Origin: Planktothrix rubescens CCAP 1459/22 | Lineage (GTDB): Bacteria; Cyanobacteriota; Cyanobacteriia; Cyanobacteriales; Microcoleaceae | Reading direction: 5' to 3' | DNA length: 64,000 nucleotides | NCBI GenBank assembly: GCA_904830895.1 | Contig: LR882958.1 | Span: forward strand, 4,111,501 to 4,175,500 | In this document: piece by piece, positions 60,548-64,000 of the stretch | How the letters are laid out: every line of letters begins with the position of its first letter | Numbering within the stretch: position 1 is the first letter of the stretch | Notes under the pieces: generated by a model | Told to the model about the DNA's origin: nothing | What the model saw: only the letters and a program-made list of their open reading frames with translations | Database searches by the model: none | Position numbers and translations under genes: made by a program

Positions 60548-62038
60548 TTATTTTTTGAGTTTTTCTCCTAATAGTTGATTCGTGAGTTTAGGGTCAGCCC
60601 GTCCTCCGGTTTTTTTCATAATTTGACCAACAAAAAATCCTTGGAGTTTGGTTTTTCCGGCGTGATATTGTTCTAATTCCTTGGGATTTTCTACCAAAAC
60701 TTGATCAATAATTTCTGCTAATGCTTTAGGATCGGATAATTGAATTAATCCTTTTATTTCAACTAATGCTTTAGGAGATCCGCCTTGAGTTAACAATTCT
60801 GGTAATAAATCCTTAGCAATTTTACCGCTAATTGTTCCAGATTCAATTAAACCAATTAATTCCGCTAATCCTTCCGGTTTTAAAGCGACTTCAGTAACAC
60901 TGCATTTTTCATTTTTGAGATGGGCCGTAATATCACCAATAATCCAATTTACCGCTTGTTTAATATTAGCTCCGGCGGCAATTGTGGCTTCAAAATATTC
61001 AGAAATCGGGTGATCATCCGTTAATATACGAGTATCGTAGGGGGATAATCCTAATTCTGATTCATAGCGATGACGTTTTTCTACTGGAAGTTCAGGTAAT
61101 TGAGATTTCCAGGTTTTGAGTTGTTCAGCAGATACTTGAATCGGTGGAAGATCGGGTTCAGGAAAATAGCGATAATCGCTTGCTCCTTCTTTTTTTCGCA
61201 TACTAATTGTCCGTTGACTTCCTTCTTCCCATAACCGGGTTTCTTGAACAATTTTTTCCCGGGTTTCAATTGCCTTAATTTGCCGTTCGATTTCATGATC
61301 AATCGCCCGTTGGATCGCACTAAAAGAGTTCATATTTTTGATTTCAACTTTAGTTCCGAACTCTTTTTGTCCCACCGGACGCACGGAAATATTCACATCA
61401 CATCGTAGCGAACCTTCCTGCATATTGCCATCACTCACGCCCAAATAACGCACAATTCGACGCACTTCTTGGGCATATTCGGCGGCTTCTTGTCCCGAAC
61501 GAATATCGGGTTCAGAGACAATTTCAGCTAAAGCAATTCCCGCCCGATTATAATCAACCATAGAATAGGTGGAACCGGAAAGGCGATCGCTTCCGCCATG
61601 GACTAATTTTCCGGCATCTTCTTCAATATGTAAGCGAGTAATTCCAATAGTTTTGCGAGTTGCACTGCCATCTTCATCGACAATTTCTATTTCTAAATGA
61701 CCATTTATGGCAATGGGTAAATCATATTGAGAAATTTGATAATTTTTAGGCAAATCAGGATAAAAATATTGTTTGCGATCAAATTTACTGTAAGGAGCAA
61801 TTGCACAATTCAGGGCTAACCCGGCTTTTACGGCATATTCTAAGACTTTTTCATTTAATACCGGGAGGACACCGGGTAATCCCATACAAATCGGATCAAT
61901 ATTCATATTAGGATCAGCCCCAAATTTCGTGGAAGAATTCGAGAAAATCTTGGTTTCGGTATTCAATTGACAATGGGTTTCTAACCCAATAATCGCTTCG
62001 TACTCCGTTTTAACATTTGCAGTAGCAGTCATAGACAT
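60548..62038 (-). CDS. gatB: aspartyl/glutamyl-tRNA(Asn/Gln) amidotransferase subunit B
   Basis: A 496-residue subunit of GatCAB, which converts Glu-tRNA(Gln) (and Asp-tRNA(Asn)) to the cognate amide form. EAIIGLETHCQLNTETKIFS at the start, CMGLPGVLPVLNEKVLEYAV, RLHIEEDAGKLVHGG, VDYNRAGIALAEIVSEPD and EGSLRCDVNISVRPVG are diagnostic. The C-terminal GatB/YqeY tail is present. Start MSMTATANVKTEYEAI; the exact ATG (M1 or M3) is open. gatA and gatC are not in the window. Confidence 0.98.
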   Translation of the reverse strand: MSMTATANVKTEYEAIIGLETHCQLNTETKIFSNSSTKFGADPNMNIDPICMGLPGVLPVLNEKVLEYAVKAGLALNCAIAPYSKFDRKQYFYPDLPKNYQISQYDLPIAINGHLEIEIVDEDGSATRKTIGITRLHIEEDAGKLVHGGSDRLSGSTYSMVDYNRAGIALAEIVSEPDIRSGQEAAEYAQEVRRIVRYLGVSDGNMQEGSLRCDVNISVRPVGQKEFGTKVEIKNMNSFSAIQRAIDHEIERQIKAIETREKIVQETRLWEEGSQRTISMRKKEGASDYRYFPEPDLPPIQVSAEQLKTWKSQLPELPVEKRHRYESELGLSPYDTRILTDDHPISEYFEATIAAGANIKQAVNWIIGDITAHLKNEKCSVTEVALKPEGLAELIGLIESGTISGKIAKDLLPELLTQGGSPKALVEIKGLIQLSDPKALAEIIDQVLVENPKELEQYHAGKTKLQGFFVGQIMKKTGGRADPKLTNQLLGEKLKK

Positions 62039-62158
62039 CCATCAGAATTTTTTCAACAACTATCCTCTATTGTATCGCAATCTTAAACAAATTGTAATAT
62101 TTTATCCAAACAAGACACAGTATGATGTCTATCTTAAGCTGAATTTGTATGTTTGATC

Positions 62159-63187
62159 ATGGTAATTTCTAATTCTACCGTCTTATCACCAGACAAGTAC
62201 ACGAGGGTTAGCCCTCGGTTAAAGATTGACACTTTTCGAGAAAAATGTCCCGTTGCTGCGGGAGATGATGTGATTAATGGGTTAACCCAAACCCCAAAAA
62301 CCTTACCACCTAAATATTTTTATGATGATCGAGGATCATTATTGTTTGAAAAAATTTGTGAGTTACCCGAATATTATGTAACCCGCACAGAAGCAAAGAT
62401 TTTACAAGATTATGCCTCAGAAATTGCCAATTTAACAGGCTATTGCGAACTTGTAGAATTAGGAAGTGGGAGTTCTACAAAAACTCGAATTCTATTAGAC
62501 GCTTATCAAGAATTAGGTCATCCACTTCATTATTTACCCATTGATATTAGTGGCGGAATTTTAGAAGAAAGTGCCTATAATCTGCTCAAAGATTACCCGA
62601 AGCTGAATATTCATGGAATTGTTAGCACCTATGAGACAGCTTTAAAACATCTCAATCCTTCCCCCTTACCTGCTCGAATGATTGGGTTTATTGGCAGTAG
62701 CTTGGGAAATTTGAAACCGGAAGAATGCCATGTTTTCTTTTCCCATATTGTCGAAGCTTTGCAACCTGGAGATTATTTTTTATTGGGGGTTGATTTACAC
62801 AAATCTAAATCAATTTTAGAACCCGCTTATGATGATAGTCAAGGGGTAACGGCGGCATTCAACTTGAATATGTTACGACATTTAAACCATCTGTTTGAAG
62901 GGAATTTTAACTTAGAGCAATTTGAACATTTGGCATTTTACAATCAAACCGAACATCAAATTGAAATGCACTTAAAAAGTTTGCGATCGCAAACTGTTGA
63001 ACTCAAAAAGCTCAATTTAGCCATTGAATTTACCCAAGGAGAAACTATTCATACGGAAATCTCTCGCAAGTTTGAACTGGAAAAAATTCAAGCGGAATTA
63101 GAGGATTTAGGCTTAGTTTCCATCAAGAATTGGACGGACGAAAATCAATGGTTTGGTTTGATTTTGTGTCAATTACAAACCGTTTAA
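62159..63187 (+). CDS. egtD: L-histidine N-alpha-methyltransferase
   Basis: A 342-residue EgtD-type methyltransferase that makes trimethyl-histidine (hercynine), the first step of ergothioneine synthesis. Recognised by LPPKYFYDDRGSLLFEKICE, LPEYYVTRTEAKIL, ELVELGSGSSTKTRILLDAY (SAM motif) and IGFIGSSLGNLKPEE. The ATG at 62159 is chosen over a TTG at 62153. Its usual partner egtB (FGE-sulfatase-like enzyme) is not next to it here; the neighbours are gatB and an LCP protein. Confidence 0.92.
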   Translation: MVISNSTVLSPDKYTRVSPRLKIDTFREKCPVAAGDDVINGLTQTPKTLPPKYFYDDRGSLLFEKICELPEYYVTRTEAKILQDYASEIANLTGYCELVELGSGSSTKTRILLDAYQELGHPLHYLPIDISGGILEESAYNLLKDYPKLNIHGIVSTYETALKHLNPSPLPARMIGFIGSSLGNLKPEECHVFFSHIVEALQPGDYFLLGVDLHKSKSILEPAYDDSQGVTAAFNLNMLRHLNHLFEGNFNLEQFEHLAFYNQTEHQIEMHLKSLRSQTVELKKLNLAIEFTQGETIHTEISRKFELEKIQAELEDLGLVSIKNWTDENQWFGLILCQLQTV

Positions 63188-63239
63188 GATAGGGTAATTT
63201 CAGGGGAGAATTGAATTTAAAAATCTCCCTTGGATAATT

Positions 63240-64000
63240 TTATTTGATCCAATCTTCTCCAACTCTAATAGTTAAATCCGACCCCATATCACCCGTTGCT
63301 GAGGATTTAAGCTCACCTAAACCGAGGTTTTTTTGCATCAGTTTAGCTGCCCCTAAATCTCCGCCTTGAATAATAATTTCTGTTTTTAGTTGTTGAGTTC
63401 TTTCAATCGGGGCTAAATAAACTTGATTAAACCCTTGATTATATAGAAAATCTAGCATTTTCTCCGCTGCTTTGGGATTACTAGAAGTATTTTGAATTGC
63501 AATTTTTAAATCCTTAGATAAAGTTTCATAAGCAGAAGGTTCGTAGGCACTTTTTAAGGTATATCCGGTGGAATCTAACCGAAAATATTGATACATGACC
63601 CGATCGCGTCCCCGTTCATCCACTAACCAGTAACTACTATTAGAATATTCCTCCGAACTAGAACGACCGGGTAACATTACCATTTTAAAATTTTGAGATT
63701 CCAGATTTAACCCAAAATTAACTAAGGTTAAAATTTCTTCAAAACTTAAATTAGTATCAATATATTTTTGCATAATCCGAATAATTTCAGGAACACGGGG
63801 TAAAACCGTCGGATCTTTCAGTCGAACTAAAATTGCTTCCATTAAGGCTTGTTGACGCTGTACCCGCCCTAAATCTCCATAACCATCGCCTCGAAACCGC
63901 ACAAATTGATCCGCTTGTTCACCATTAATAGTTTGCCAACCGGGAGCCAAATTAATCTCTAATTTTTGAGTTTTATCCTGATAAGACATAGGTTGAGGAA
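63240..64000 (-). CDS. LytR-CpsA-Psr (LCP) family protein, N-terminus cut by window edge
   Basis: Codons run through the right edge of the window in frame (PQPMSYQDKTQKLEI...), so the ATG at 63987-63989 is internal and the gene is partial. Visible: INLAPGWQTINGEQADQFVR, then GDLGRVQRQQALMEAILVRL, the LCP catalytic region with Arg residues that bind the lipid-phosphate. A LytR C-terminal domain follows (TTEIIIQGGDLGAAKLMQKN-like region). LCP proteins attach glycopolymers to peptidoglycan. The N-terminal membrane anchor lies outside. Confidence 0.9.
   Translation of the reverse strand, partial: PQPMSYQDKTQKLEINLAPGWQTINGEQADQFVRFRGDGYGDLGRVQRQQALMEAILVRLKDPTVLPRVPEIIRIMQKYIDTNLSFEEILTLVNFGLNLESQNFKMVMLPGRSSSEEYSNSSYWLVDERGRDRVMYQYFRLDSTGYTLKSAYEPSAYETLSKDLKIAIQNTSSNPKAAEKMLDFLYNQGFNQVYLAPIERTQQLKTEIIIQGGDLGAAKLMQKNLGLGELKSSATGDMGSDLTIRVGEDWIK

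Overview
This is a cyanobacterial chromosome segment. The HIP1 octamer GCGATCGC recurs throughout, and the markers are cyanobacterial: rpaB, an EF-hand transaldolase, a DUF1400 hydrolase, an ABA4-like protein, a CCB-type cofactor assembly protein, a PedR-like regulator and a vMAP-type HTH. Low GC, many interspersed palindromic repeats and heptamer arrays, and NRPS-type genes fit a filamentous Oscillatoriales genome such as Planktothrix or a relative. The genus is inferred.

Layout. 1-3.0 kb: hemH (cut by the window edge), a methyltransferase and two Uma2-family genes. 3.2-15.3 kb: a central-carbon block with a degenerate glycogen-phosphorylase-like protein, transaldolase, phosphoketolase, a histidine phosphatase and acetate kinase; together these suggest sugar phosphate to acetyl-phosphate to acetate plus ATP. 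An AT-rich two-gene cassette (7.8-10.3 kb) interrupts it. It encodes an ABC-type ATPase followed after one base by a DUF4435/Toprim-like protein, the layout of the PARIS (AriA-AriB) anti-phage system. The ATPase carries a C-terminal array resembling pentatricopeptide (PPR) repeats, which is very unusual in bacteria and is the leading candidate for something new. 15.3-19.9 kb: a large hybrid gene (N-acylamino-acid-racemase-like domain, adenylation, carrier, condensation), bracketed by acetate kinase and a duplicated 91-bp copy of the acetate kinase 3' end. 20-26 kb: dgkA, a small photosystem-associated protein with an HLR1 (RpaB-binding) motif on its promoter, a PedR-like regulator, hisS, a 31-residue membrane peptide, an ABA4-like protein, an ABC ATPase and an acyltransferase.

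26.3-32.8 kb: a zinc-homeostasis unit (znuA-znuC-znuB, COG0523 GTPase, WD40 protein, divergent flavoprotein) with two Zur/Fur-type boxes. The whole unit lies between 15-17-bp perfect inverted repeats flanked by a 6-bp direct repeat TACTTA, so it looks like a transposase-less transposon whose cargo is a Zur regulon. 32.8-37.1 kb: MASE1-PAS sensor kinase and radA with a hexanucleotide microsatellite. 37.3-40.6 kb: an accessory patch with a lone vMAP-type HTH, a secreted trypsin-like protease with tandem lectin repeats, a secreted C39-like protease and a TnpB remnant.

40.9-64 kb: mostly housekeeping genes (rpaB, CCB-type assembly factor, rfbB, CapA-like protein, rplU-rpmA, GNAT, methyltransferase, two tandem Uma2 genes, a KaiB-domain protein beside pilT, amidase, DUF1400 hydrolase, ilvC, CorA-like protein, gatB, egtD and an LCP protein cut by the window end). 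Interspersed are repeat families: 28-bp palindromes, heptamer arrays, 66-bp tandem units and G-rich fold-backs. I saw no tRNA, rRNA or CRISPR array. All family assignments come from reading sequence and motifs; no database search was run.
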